Below, piece by piece: positions 22,038-30,666 of a stretch of DNA of 64,000 nt (within the stretch, counting starts at the first letter, position 1; every line of letters begins with the position of its first letter). The notes under the pieces were generated by a model, which worked only from the letters and a program-made list of their open reading frames with translations, was not told the origin of the DNA and searched no databases. A program made the position numbers and the translations under genes. Source of the DNA: an uncultured Neglectibacter sp. (GTDB lineage Bacteria; Bacillota; Clostridia; Oscillospirales; Acutalibacteraceae); NCBI GenBank assembly GCA_904419785.1, contig CAJFSY010000003.1:91963-155962 (forward strand), written 5' to 3'.

Positions 22038-22547
22038 ATGGAAAACCTTGCTGTAAACGGTTCTTCTTTCTGCTATCATCTTAACCTAAAGCAGAACAAA
22101 GTCATAACAGGAACATACAATTTTGCAGCCCTCATGGAGAAACAAGCTGCATTGGCAAAAGAAGAACCTCAAATCGGAAAGGGGACGGTATCAGAAGCGC
22201 TGCTCAAAGAATTGGCAAGGAAATACGACCCTTCTGAGATGTCTCAAGACGATTACAACCACTTCATTGAGGACTTGCGCAAGCATGATATCCTTGGAAA
22301 AAGCGAGCTCAACGACATTGGACTTGATAGGGTCGTTCTCGGTCCAAGTCATCTCTGTTCCGGTGGCATTGAACCCAACCTTTCCGAAGATGAAAAAGGA
22401 ATTCATACGATTGCAGACGCAAACGGAAATGCTCTTACTTGGGTTGAAATTGCCCTGAAACGTTGTACAGGTCTTTACGATTCCATAAAAAAGAATGCTC
22501 TATTGAAAGTGTCCGATATCCTTAACCAGATAGCCAAATTGCAATGA
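22038..22547 (+). CDS. Uncharacterised 169-residue protein
   Basis: Not recognised. The start ATG has a good AAAGGAG site at 22027-22033. The protein is soluble, without signal peptide or membrane segment. A central KYDPSEMSQDDYNHFIEDL stretch is predicted helical and is reminiscent of small orphan proteins in gut clostridia. The C-terminal third is amphipathic helix-rich. Codon use is clearly AT-richer than in the flanking housekeeping genes, so recent acquisition is possible. No neighbour on the same strand suggests a function. Confidence 0.7.
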   Translation: MENLAVNGSSFCYHLNLKQNKVITGTYNFAALMEKQAALAKEEPQIGKGTVSEALLKELARKYDPSEMSQDDYNHFIEDLRKHDILGKSELNDIGLDRVVLGPSHLCSGGIEPNLSEDEKGIHTIADANGNALTWVEIALKRCTGLYDSIKKNALLKVSDILNQIAKLQ

Positions 22548-22757
22548 ACTCATCAAAAACGGCAATCGTGGCATAACGTATTGCTCAATCTACCTGCTCG
22601 CATCCGAATGGGCCAGTAAAAAATCAGACAGTAGAAAGGCCCGTGATTTTCAGGTTTTAAAGTGACAGAGGCCAAGTCTATATAGGAAGTTGGCCTCCGA
22701 TGGAGACTGTTTTACTTCGACCAAACCGCGCAGGGGAACGCTGGTTTGCATTCAATC

Positions 22758-22799
22758 AAACACAAGCCCTCCAAGGATTTACTTGGAGGGCTTGTGTTT
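22758..22799. terminator. Long perfect hairpin in the 335-base gap after the orphan gene
   Basis: An 18-bp perfect stem pairs 22758-22775 with 22782-22799 around a six-base loop. There is no long T-run, so it may be a terminator for the converging genes (22547 and 22883) or a remnant inverted repeat. I see nothing else in 22548-22882. Confidence 0.5.
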
Positions 22800-22882
22800 A
22801 ATTGATGATATTTACAAAGGAAGATATGCGAAGCTAACACTGTCTCAGAGTATTAGCCGAGACTTCTCCGGATGAGAAATCT

Positions 22883-23899
22883 TTACATGGGGTCAGTTGC
22901 ATTATCGGCCAGTGTTACCAAGCTATCAAAGTAACCTGCTTTACCATAGTAATTTATAGACGCGCCAGGCTCACCCTCTTTATCATCCAGCTTAACCCCG
23001 TCAGACCAGAACTCAAAACCTATCCCACCAGATTCGGTTTTAAAACCTATATAATAACCGCATCCAGTTGCCGGAGGGATTTTTTGTGAAGCAATATATG
23101 TAAAATCATTTACTAATTTTACTATCTCTTCAATTTGCTTTCGTTCCGTGATTGTGACTTGAGTCAGCTTACTATCACCGTTGTCCACTGTAATTGATAT
23201 CACTTCCGATGGGTCTATATTAAAAAGTGTTTTCTCTCCTAAACCGTTTACTACCTTTTCGTGAAAAGATTTCATAACAGCGGCCATGTGAGAACGCTCC
23301 GTATTTCCGGCGGGATCTAACAGGTTACTTCCAACCCCGGAAATGATGCCTTTCCCAATTGCCCAACTAAGAGGAGTAAGCGCATATCTGCTGGCCTGAT
23401 CTCCATCGGAGAAAGCGAAAACACTTCCCTGCGCGGCCAAATCATATTGCTTATACCGGGCATACTGATACAGAATGGTAGCCAATTGCTCCCGGGAAAC
23501 AGGGGCATCCGGGCCAAATTTTCCATCTCCATAGCCGCTGACGATTCCATTTGCGCTTGCCCAAGCAATTGGAGCCGCATACCATTCATTCGCGGGCACA
23601 TCTGTAAAAGGCGAGTTGGATACTTCCGGCTTCCCTTCCATATTGTACAGTATCGTCACCACCATTCCGCGCGTGGCAGCTTCATTAGGAGAGAAATTAT
23701 TATTGCCAGTTCCACTCATCAAATCATTTTCATAAACATATTGAACGGCATCGCAAAACCAATCTGACGTATTTACGTCTTTGAATGGAGATGCTGCTTC
23801 GGCAGCCAACGCTGTGCTCTGAAATGCTCCAAAAAGCACAGAACAAACAAGCAGAAAACTTAATGCCTTTTTTCTCACTTTTAATAACGCCTCCTTCAT
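22883..23899 (-). CDS. SLH-domain cell-surface protein with a C-terminal domain shared with its neighbour
   Basis: 338 residues. A signal peptide (about 1-33, ending ALAAEA) is followed by three SLH repeats (about 36-80, 95-140, 160-210; for example PFTDVPANEWYAAPIAWA). SLH domains bind pyruvylated secondary cell-wall polymers, so the protein should sit on the surface. Residues about 225-338 form a second domain, LFNIDPSEV...TQVTITERKQIEEIVKLVNDF...FEFW...YYGK.GYFDSLVTLADNATDPM, repeated in the protein encoded at 23986-24420. The function of that domain is unknown to me. The gene is AT-rich relative to the rest of the window. Confidence 0.85.
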   Translation of the reverse strand: MKEALLKVRKKALSFLLVCSVLFGAFQSTALAAEAASPFKDVNTSDWFCDAVQYVYENDLMSGTGNNNFSPNEAATRGMVVTILYNMEGKPEVSNSPFTDVPANEWYAAPIAWASANGIVSGYGDGKFGPDAPVSREQLATILYQYARYKQYDLAAQGSVFAFSDGDQASRYALTPLSWAIGKGIISGVGSNLLDPAGNTERSHMAAVMKSFHEKVVNGLGEKTLFNIDPSEVISITVDNGDSKLTQVTITERKQIEEIVKLVNDFTYIASQKIPPATGCGYYIGFKTESGGIGFEFWSDGVKLDDKEGEPGASINYYGKAGYFDSLVTLADNATDPM

Positions 23900-23985
23900 A
23901 GTGCATGAGTTTTTAATAGTCCTGCTATATCTCCGTCAGTTTCTATAGCTTGAAATGTTGTCCCGGGTTTTCTTGCCAATATAAT

Positions 23986-24420
23986 TCACATGGGGTCGGT
24001 TGCGTTATCAGCAAGCGTTACCAAGGAATCAAAATACCCTGTTTTGCCATAATAAAGTATAGATAAACCGTCCTCATTACGCACCCTTACTCCACTCTCC
24101 CAGAACTCAAATGATGTCCCACCTTCCAGAATTATAATATAACTCCATCCAGTTGACGGAGGTAATTCTTCTAAGGAAGTATACGTAAAACCATTTACCA
24201 ATTTTACGATCTCTTCAATTTGACTTTGATCCGTAATGGTAACTTCAGTCAACTTATCACCATTTTTTATTATAATCGTTGATACTTCTGACGAGTCCAT
24301 GTTAAAGAGTTTCTTGGGACGGTTAACCATTGTCACTCCTACACAAGCACCTATGACAACTATAATAGCTACTCCTATCAATACCCATATTATTTTTTTC
24401 TTTATAGGTTTAGTATTCAT
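23986..24420 (-). CDS. Membrane-anchored paralogue of the SLH protein's C-terminal domain
   Basis: 144 residues. A basic N-terminus and one membrane helix (about 10-31) are followed by the same roughly 110-residue domain as in the SLH protein downstream: LFNMDSSEV, TEVTITDQSQIEEIVKLVNGFTY, FEFW.SGV, YYGKTGYFDSLVTLADNATDPM. The last 20 residues are nearly identical in the two, down to an identical end. This fits a tandem duplication in which one copy gained SLH repeats or the other gained a membrane anchor. No known fold could be assigned. The 86-base gap would allow co-transcription. Confidence 0.75.
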   Translation of the reverse strand: MNTKPIKKKIIWVLIGVAIIVVIGACVGVTMVNRPKKLFNMDSSEVSTIIIKNGDKLTEVTITDQSQIEEIVKLVNGFTYTSLEELPPSTGWSYIIILEGGTSFEFWESGVRVRNEDGLSILYYGKTGYFDSLVTLADNATDPM

Positions 24421-24453
24421 AGATATTACCTCTTCTTGTGAAAACCTATAAAA

Positions 24454-24591
24454 TTAAAATTTAATCTCCCAATATTTATCATATTCTGTCCCTCTTTTAA
24501 GAAGTGATAGCTCCAAGTACCTACCGCTACGGTTATGTCCATCAGCAATTTTGATAAAGTGTTTATCTCCCAGGTCGCTGCTTCTCGTCAT
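24454..24591 (-). CDS. Possible 45-residue protein or 3' remnant of a larger gene
   Basis: The minus-strand frame ending at TAA 24454 reads MTRSSDLGDKHFIKIADGHN then RSGRYLELSLLKRGTEYDK and YWEIKF. Its composition looks like real coding sequence. The frame stays open upstream to 24690, and a GTG at 24615 is an alternative start. The ATG at 24591 has only a close GGAG. It may be the end of a degraded gene; no family recognised. Confidence 0.35.
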   Translation of the reverse strand: MTRSSDLGDKHFIKIADGHNRSGRYLELSLLKRGTEYDKYWEIKF

Positions 24592-24728
24592 GCGACTCCA
24601 TGCATATCCAAGCACACGATGGTTACCATATGGCCCCTTGCACTCTCTCGGCCTGCTAAACTGTTCATTGGAATCGCCTTGCCTTTCTGGTTAAATCGAT
24701 ACTTGTATAGACGCACAAGAAGAACTAT

Positions 24729-24890
24729 TCAATAATTCACATATCCAGATACACTGATTGGATACAAAGAATTATTTTTACAGAAAAGATATAATACCCA
24801 TCTTGACATCATTTTAATGGTCTTGTCTACATTATCGCCTGTTTCAGTATATGGTAGCACTGTTTCCGCTATAAGATATAAAGCAGTCAT
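24729..24890 (-). CDS. Possible 53-residue protein or remnant
   Basis: The minus-strand frame from ATG 24890 to TGA 24729 reads MTALYLIAETVLPYTETGDN followed by VDKTIKMMSRWVLYLF and a short tail. The mix of residues and lack of stops suggest coding. The ribosome binding site is weak. It lies upstream of the 24454-24591 frame on the same strand and could be another piece of the same broken gene. The rest of 24421-25088 is AT-rich and shows no other convincing gene. Confidence 0.35.
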   Translation of the reverse strand: MTALYLIAETVLPYTETGDNVDKTIKMMSRWVLYLFCKNNSLYPISVSGYVNY

Positions 24891-25088
24891 TCTGCGCTTC
24901 TGATTTGTCTATATTCTATCACAATATTTATTAACAAACAATAATATTGTATAAACCGTATTTATTTTGGTTTATTTTGCCGCTGGAGCAAATCGCAAAT
25001 CACAGTCTAGCAAAAACAATGCTCCCTGATTGATACAGAGTGTGGAAACAGGCACAGTGCAGATATGCATATAGAGTTATTTTACGAG

Positions 25089-25135
25089 AAGTTATAACTT
25101 ACCAAATACGGTTCCTCTGCGTCTAATGATATAAT
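25089..25135 (+). promoter_or_regulatory. Palindrome and -10 box ahead of the ABC operon
   Basis: Perfect 12-bp palindrome AAGTTATAACTT at 25089-25100, 29 bases before a consensus TATAAT at 25130-25135. No good -35 box is present at the right distance, so an activator bound to the palindrome could be needed. The first gene starts at 25167. Confidence 0.5.
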
Positions 25136-25166
25136 GGTTCATTCGTCCGTTTCGGAGGTTTTGCCT

Positions 25167-25910
25167 ATGAAGAAGAAAAAAGTTCTTGTAATTTGCGGTG
25201 CTGTGGTGCTGTTTGCAATAGCAGCCGTGGTGCTGGTCAAGCTGTACCCAACCCTGGAACTGTATTACACTGCCAAACGAACTGGCCAAGACGTGATCAC
25301 AGTCACCAACTCGGAGGGGGAAACCTCCCAAATGCTGGGTATCCAGGACTACACGCCGCCCACCATTCCACCAGATGCCCTGCAAGAGGGAAGCAAAGGC
25401 ACCACCCATTCTTTCTCTTTGGCCAGTGGAGGGAGCCTGGATTATACCCTAAATGACGTTCATTTTTACGATTCGTTTGCGGACTCCGGTATCGACCCAT
25501 CGGAACTGATGCGCAGCGAAGGTGTAACCCAACTTTTGGAAGAATATCAATTCTTGGTGGCAGATTTTACAGTAACCAGTCACGGAGCTGTTCCAGACTA
25601 CGAATTGAACAATGGCTCTCAAGGATTTCTCATGGATATTGGCCCATACGAACATCCTGAAGTGGAAGGACAATACACCATACCTGGTGAAGTACTATGC
25701 TATTTCAGTGCCCATCCTCCCATTTCAGATACCTCTACAGACTACTTTGCATTTACTCTGGAGGATGGAGAATCCCTGGACTTTCAAATTGGCTGCCTGG
25801 TGCCCTCGCAGATCGTGGAGGACCAGCGGGTCAGTTTGATTTTAGGGCCTACAGATTCCGGCTTGGTCTATGACCTGTTTGACGCGGATTCTGGGGAGGA
25901 AACATCATGA
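25167..25910 (+). CDS. Membrane-anchored extracytoplasmic protein of the ABC operon
   Basis: 247 residues. I start at ATG 25167 because TTCGGAGG lies just upstream; a longer frame begins at 25134. MKKKKVLVIC starts one hydrophobic helix (about 4-24), and the rest is acidic and likely outside the membrane. A PPTIPPDAL linker near residue 64 precedes a beta-rich domain. No family recognised with confidence. Its stop overlaps the next gene's ATG by four bases. The product may be an accessory or substrate-sensing partner of the transporter (inference). Confidence 0.7.
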   Translation: MKKKKVLVICGAVVLFAIAAVVLVKLYPTLELYYTAKRTGQDVITVTNSEGETSQMLGIQDYTPPTIPPDALQEGSKGTTHSFSLASGGSLDYTLNDVHFYDSFADSGIDPSELMRSEGVTQLLEEYQFLVADFTVTSHGAVPDYELNNGSQGFLMDIGPYEHPEVEGQYTIPGEVLCYFSAHPPISDTSTDYFAFTLEDGESLDFQIGCLVPSQIVEDQRVSLILGPTDSGLVYDLFDADSGEETS

Positions 25911-26782
25911 TGGGAAAAACTGTGAAGTTGGAACTGAAGAAGGCTTTCTCTAACCCCTGGTTCTTTCTGAGCCTGGCGGTGTTGTTACTCTGCGCCCTGA
26001 TGAGCACAGCATACAGCATCGACAGCTACCAAAATATCCTCCGTAATGGCTTCCCCCATTACTTTGAAAATGGGAAGATGACGGTCAACGAGTATTACGC
26101 CACCTGGAACTGCTACCAGAAGTGGATCGGTTCGGAACTGGTGAGTTTGGCCTCCACCCTGTTTTTCACACTGCTGCCTGTCTGTGCGGTGCTACCCTAT
26201 GCTTCCGCTTTCCACCAGGAGCGGAAGGCCGGCTATCTGCGGGTGGTGGTTCCCCAATGCGGAAGAAAGCCTTACTTCTTGGCAAAAACTCTGGCGGTGT
26301 TTCTGACAGGAGCTGTGGTGGTCATCCTCCCTCTGGTGGTGAACTTTTTAGCCGTGTCCGCCTTTGTCCCAGCCACAGCGCCCCAGGTCAACTATAGCTT
26401 TTATAATTATGTCCTTTTCGGAGACTTGTGGGCGGACCTGTTTTTTGATCAGCCGCTGCTGTATGTTCTCCTGTACATCCTGCTGGACGGCTTGTTTGGG
26501 GGGCTGCTGGCGTTGTTTGCTTTCGCTTTGTCCTTTCTGATCCCCAACCGGGTGGTGATCCTGGTGCTGCCCCTGCTGCTTTTGCTGGGGCTGGATTACC
26601 TCTCCACCATGGCGGCGGGATTCTGGTCAAGCACTCCCATGACCATCTCTCTGCTGGACCTGCTTCGGGCCGCCCACAACGCCACTGCCAAAGGCTGGGT
26701 GGTGGCTCTGGAAGCTGGTATCCTGGCTGTGTTCTCTGGGGCAATCATTTGGCTGCGAGGTGTACGCAGTGAAGTTTATTAA
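25907..26782 (+). CDS. ABC-2-type transporter permease (first)
   Basis: 291 residues, six hydrophobic segments. An N-terminal cytoplasmic stretch KLELKKAFSNPWFFLSLAVL is typical of ABC-2 permeases, which export lipids, peptides or lantibiotics. Its start overlaps the previous gene by four bases, and its end overlaps the next permease by 23. It pairs with the second permease and the ATPase below, in an architecture like LanE/LanG immunity transporters (inference from layout). Confidence 0.8.
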   Translation: MMGKTVKLELKKAFSNPWFFLSLAVLLLCALMSTAYSIDSYQNILRNGFPHYFENGKMTVNEYYATWNCYQKWIGSELVSLASTLFFTLLPVCAVLPYASAFHQERKAGYLRVVVPQCGRKPYFLAKTLAVFLTGAVVVILPLVVNFLAVSAFVPATAPQVNYSFYNYVLFGDLWADLFFDQPLLYVLLYILLDGLFGGLLALFAFALSFLIPNRVVILVLPLLLLLGLDYLSTMAAGFWSSTPMTISLLDLLRAAHNATAKGWVVALEAGILAVFSGAIIWLRGVRSEVY

Positions 26783-27617
26783 ATTTTTTTATCTGGACTT
26801 CCGCCGGGGGATGCACACAGTCTGGCGGCTATATCTGTGTGGAACCATTCTATTCGCCCTCCTGTGCCTGGACTTCTGGAACCGTTCCCGTATTTTTTTA
26901 GAACTATATCCCGATGCCTCTCGCAGTCTGGGTGACTTAGCTCTGTATATTTTTGGCGGCATGAAGAAATTTATCCCCACTCCAGGAGCAGTATTTCCCT
27001 TCCCCACGGTTTGGCTGCTGGTGATGGCCCTGGCCTGCTTTTCTTCCCTGTGGTACCCCTTGGAGGATTTGTACGGGTTTGGGAAAACACTGCTCACCGC
27101 CTGCCAAAGTCGCAAACGGTGGTATCTGGCAAAAGCGGTGTGGTGCGGTGTGACCGTGTCCCTCTATTTTTTGCTGGGATGGGCCGTGCTGCTATTTGGG
27201 TGTTTGGCAATGGGAGGAAAGTTTACCTGGACCATTTCCCCCTATATGATGGAGCTGATGGAGATCACAGACGTAGCCAGCACAGTAGAAGATTGGCAGC
27301 TTACCTTGCAGCTGACCTTGTTGCCCTGGCTGGTGGCTGTAACATTGTCCCAGCTACAGCTGTGTCTTTCTTTGTGGATGCAGCCAGTGCTGGGGTGGGT
27401 GATATCCATGGTGGTGCTGCTCAGTTCGGCCTATTATGCCAGCCCCTTCCTGCTGGGAAACTACGCTATGGCTCTGCGGGACCAACAAGTCCTGACAGAT
27501 GGGGTAATCTGGCAGGTGGGAGTTTTCTACTGCATGGGGCTGCTGTTACTTTGCGTAATTGCGGGGCTGATCTCCTTCCAACAAACGGACATCTTGGGAA
27601 AAGAGGGGAAATCATGA
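26760..27617 (+). CDS. ABC-2-type transporter permease (second)
   Basis: 285 residues with about six hydrophobic segments. The N-terminal KFIKFFYLDFRRGMHTVWRL is a basic amphipathic start followed by a helix, as in the first permease. The start is GTG at 26760, inside the 3' end of the first permease, so translation is coupled. The last bases overlap the ATPase start (ATGA). Confidence 0.78.
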   Translation: MYAVKFIKFFYLDFRRGMHTVWRLYLCGTILFALLCLDFWNRSRIFLELYPDASRSLGDLALYIFGGMKKFIPTPGAVFPFPTVWLLVMALACFSSLWYPLEDLYGFGKTLLTACQSRKRWYLAKAVWCGVTVSLYFLLGWAVLLFGCLAMGGKFTWTISPYMMELMEITDVASTVEDWQLTLQLTLLPWLVAVTLSQLQLCLSLWMQPVLGWVISMVVLLSSAYYASPFLLGNYAMALRDQQVLTDGVIWQVGVFYCMGLLLLCVIAGLISFQQTDILGKEGKS

Positions 27618-28279
27618 GTATCATTTTTGAAAATGTCACAAAAACCATCCGTGGGAAAACAGTCTTGCAAGGCGTGACTTTATCCTTGAAAGCTGGCCGC
27701 GTTACGGGACTGCGGGGAATCAACGGTTCCGGCAAGACCATGCTGCTGCGGCTGTTGGCCGGGCTGATCCATCCCACAGGAGGGAAAATCACCATAGATG
27801 GGAAAACGCTGGGAAAAGACATGGAGTTCCCTCCCAGCATGGGACTGCTCATTGAAAATCCCGCTTTTCTAGGGCAGTATAGCGGTGCCGAAAACCTAGA
27901 AATGCTGGCCTCCCTGCACCAAAATGTAACCAACGAGGATGTGCAGGCATTGTTGGAAAAAGTGGGGCTTGCCGCCGATGGGGACACCAAGTACCGAAAG
28001 TATTCCCTGGGGATGAAGCAGCGGCTGGGGATTGCCGGAGCCATTTTGGGAAAGCCGAAACTTCTCCTTTTGGACGAGCCCACCAACGCTCTGGACACCA
28101 AGGGTGTGGAACTGCTTCGGGATATTATTGGGGAGGAACGGCAGCGGGGAGCCACAGTGGTGGTCGCCTGCCATGACGCTGCTTTCTTGGAATCCGTCAG
28201 CGATGAGATCTACTGCTTGGAAAACGGTCAGCTGACAGACCACCTGATCTTCCACGAGGAAGGGGGCTCGGAACAGTGA
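27614..28279 (+). CDS. ABC transporter ATP-binding protein
   Basis: 221 residues, one nucleotide-binding domain. Walker A GINGSGKT (near residue 38), Q-loop region LLIENPAF, signature YSLGMKQRLG, Walker B LLLLDEPTNALD and switch His in VACHD are all intact. It should be active and power the two permeases. The frame is open far upstream, but the true start is ATG 27614, which overlaps the second permease stop. Confidence 0.93.
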   Translation: MSIIFENVTKTIRGKTVLQGVTLSLKAGRVTGLRGINGSGKTMLLRLLAGLIHPTGGKITIDGKTLGKDMEFPPSMGLLIENPAFLGQYSGAENLEMLASLHQNVTNEDVQALLEKVGLAADGDTKYRKYSLGMKQRLGIAGAILGKPKLLLLDEPTNALDTKGVELLRDIIGEERQRGATVVVACHDAAFLESVSDEIYCLENGQLTDHLIFHEEGGSEQ

Positions 28280-28896
28280 AAAAGCTGGGAATCCTCACTG
28301 GTGCGGTTTGCCTGCTTATGATCGCGGGTCTATGGGTTTGGCGGTTCCAAATTACGGAGAAAGAGCGGGTGCAGACCACTGACGTGATCTATTCCGCTGG
28401 AGAGGCCGTTCCATTTGGGGAGAACTTTTTCTGGAGCAACTCGGAAAACGCTAACGGTTACACCATCACTGTGGACAGCGCCCAGACACGCAATGTCCGG
28501 GAGTTCTTGGAAGAGAACGGCTCCTCTTGGAAGAAGGTCTATCCGGAAACAGAAGAGAGCCTGCCTCGCTCAGAAAGGGTCTATCTCGTTACCGCCACTG
28601 TGAAAAATGAGAGCAACGAGGACGGCATGGTGCAGTTTGGCAACTTTATGATGACCAGCGGTTCCATCCTCTTACAACTGGACGGGACATTGAACAACTT
28701 CTCTGCCCCGGAGCTTGCCAACGCGGGCTCTTTTGTGCTGCCGGTGGGAAAAGAACGTACCTTTACCTTTGCTTTTACCCCGGACAGCGCCACAGTGGCG
28801 GCAGATGCAAAGGGCTTGTACCGCCGCATGGAGAAGGGGGATTTTTACTTGTGTATTTCCCAAGTGCCGGAACGGCGTTTGATTGCGCTGCCCTGA
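28276..28896 (+). CDS. Exported/anchored protein closing the ABC operon
   Basis: 206 residues, GTG start at 28276 overlapping the ATPase stop by four bases. One hydrophobic N-terminal helix (about 5-22) is followed by a soluble domain containing YLVTATVKNES, reminiscent of the DUF5028 proteins that accompany similar clostridial transporters. I have not confirmed that assignment. The function is unknown; coupling to the ATPase implies a role with the transporter. Confidence 0.65.
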   Translation: MKKLGILTGAVCLLMIAGLWVWRFQITEKERVQTTDVIYSAGEAVPFGENFFWSNSENANGYTITVDSAQTRNVREFLEENGSSWKKVYPETEESLPRSERVYLVTATVKNESNEDGMVQFGNFMMTSGSILLQLDGTLNNFSAPELANAGSFVLPVGKERTFTFAFTPDSATVAADAKGLYRRMEKGDFYLCISQVPERRLIALP

Positions 28897-29001
28897 AAAA
28901 CCGGATAGGCAAAAAAAGCTACCGTTTCATCAACAAAACGGGTCAGTCCAATCTGCGTGCTATACTAAAATGAAAACTTATTGAAAGTGAGGTAGATTCC
29001 C

Positions 29002-30256
29002 ATGAAACATACAACATCTTTACGAAAACGGCTGCTGTGCTCTGCTTTGGCGGTTTTGCTGGTGGGCATCACACCGCTGTCAGTTTCCGCGGAAACGTTG
29101 GAGGAAATCCAGGCACAACAAGACCGACTCCAGGCAGAAAACCAGGAGTTGCAGGCCAAGCTGGATTCTCTCCGGGAGGATGAAGCACAGAAGCAGGCGT
29201 ATCAGGATACCCTTCAAAATCAGATCGATGTGGTGCAGGAACAAATCCTCACTACACGGGAAAACATCAACGACCTGAACGGCAGCATCCAAGAATTGAC
29301 CATGAAACTGGACAAGTCCCAGGAAGCGGTGCAGGATACCATCGACAAGTTCAAAGAACGGTTGGTAGCCCTTTACACAGCAGGTAACGTAAGCACCCTG
29401 GAAATTCTGTTGGACTCCCAAAGTTTATCGGAGTTCACCACTCGGATGACCATGGTGGAGACCATGACCTCTCACGACCAACAGTTAGTCGACGAGCTGG
29501 AAGCATACATAAAATCCACCCAAACCGACCGGGAAGAGCTGCAAGCTCAAAAAGAAGAAGTGGCCAAGCTCCAGGTAACACTGGAAAACAAACAGGATGA
29601 GCTAGACGATCTTTATGAGGAAAACAAGGCGGCTTTAGGAGAAATCCAAGGGCAGATGTACGCCACAGAAAACCAGATGGAGATCAACGAGGAAGAGCTA
29701 GCGGAGGGCGAGGCAAAGATTCAGGCCGCCATTGAGGCACAGAAAAAAAGCAGAGGAAGAAGCCAAGAAGAAAGCAGAAGAAGCTGCCAAGCAGCAAACA
29801 GGCAGCAGTTCCGGAAATTCCTCCTCAGGCCAAAGCCCTATCGTCAACCCGCCCTCGGATGGGAGTAGTGGGGGTTCTGGATTCCACTGCATCTGGCCCC
29901 TGCCGGGAGTGACATACGTTTCCGCCGGTTGGAACGGATATCCCGGCCACAAAGGCATGGATATTGCCGGCCCTTGGGGGACTCCCATTGTAGCCGCGGC
30001 TGACGGCCAGGTCATTGAAGCTAACGACTACGACAGCTGGGGCTATTCCTGGGGGTATTATGTGCTGATTTACCACAACGGCACCTACTCCACCCGCTAC
30101 GCCCACATGAGCTCTGTGGCGGTGTCCACAGGGCAGTACGTCACGGCGGGAACCATTATCGGCTATGAAGGGGAAACCGGGAACGCTTTCGGCGCCCACC
30201 TGCATTTTGAGGTGTATGAAAATGGCACCCGGGTAGACCCAGCGAGATTTCTTTAA
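29002..30256 (+). pseudogene. M23 peptidoglycan endopeptidase with coiled coil, split by a one-base frameshift
   Basis: The first frame (29002-29868) gives a signal peptide (ending SVSAET) and about 220 residues of coiled coil in PcsB/EnvC style. The second frame (from about 29751 to 30256) gives a low-complexity KKAEEEAKKKAEEAAK linker and a complete LytM/M23 domain: GHKGMDIAG, YAHMSS and HLHFEVY, which hold the zinc ligands. They separate at a run of seven A at 29743-29749. With six A the two frames join seamlessly as Q-K-K-A-E-E-E. Both halves are otherwise undamaged, so this is a very young mutation, a phase-variable tract or a sequencing indel. The intact enzyme would cleave peptide cross-links at the cell wall. 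Confidence 0.85.
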
Positions 30257-30282
30257 TTTTTATGCCTGCGAGGAGAGAAACA

Positions 30283-30606
30283 ATGATTCGTTTAGCGGTG
30301 TGTGATGATGAGGCAAACTCGCTCAATCAAGTTGAACAGCTTGTTTCTGAGTATAACCAGAATAGGACTTCGGAAGGAAAGGTGGTTATCTCCACTTTTC
30401 TTTCCCCTAAGGCTTTACTTGCCAACGTAAGTGATGGGGATGACTACGATGTTTACATTCTGGACATTGAAATGCCCGATATGGATGGCCTGACGTTGGC
30501 GCGGGCTATTCAGAAAATTCAGGAACATGCAGTGATTATTTTTTTAACATCACACAGCAGTATGTCCTTTACTGTGGAAACAGTGAAACTCGGGGCCATC
30601 CGTTAA
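30283..30606 (+). pseudogene. Response regulator receiver domain, output domain missing
   Basis: 107 residues from ATG 30283 (GAGGAGAG upstream). Receiver features are present: acidic pair in VCDDEAN, phospho-acceptor Asp in YILDIEMPDMDG, Thr in FLTSHSS. This sequence style belongs to LytTR/AgrA-type regulators. The frame stops at VKLGAIR, just before the receiver's last helix and the DNA-binding domain, and no LytTR sequence follows in any frame. No sensor kinase is nearby. It is therefore a truncated remnant, possibly of the former regulator of the ABC operon upstream. Confidence 0.75.
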
Positions 30607-30666
30607 AGTAAAACCGTCTCCATATAAAGTAAATGCTCCCGCCGGATTCCCAGCAGGAAGCAAGAT

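Noticed and set aside
24535..24735. 66-codon plus-strand frame in the AT-rich gap
   Set aside because: No ribosome binding site and unnatural composition; the opposite strand reads better as coding.
27011..27613. N-terminal extension of the ABC ATPase frame
   Set aside because: It overlaps the second permease in another frame; the ATPase domain starts normally at ATG 27614, coupled to the permease stop.
29740..29755. Programmed -1 frameshifting at the A-run of the M23 gene
   Set aside because: The codon phase (CAG AAA AAA AGC) is not the canonical slippery arrangement and a -1 shift would enter the wrong frame; a +1 change is required.
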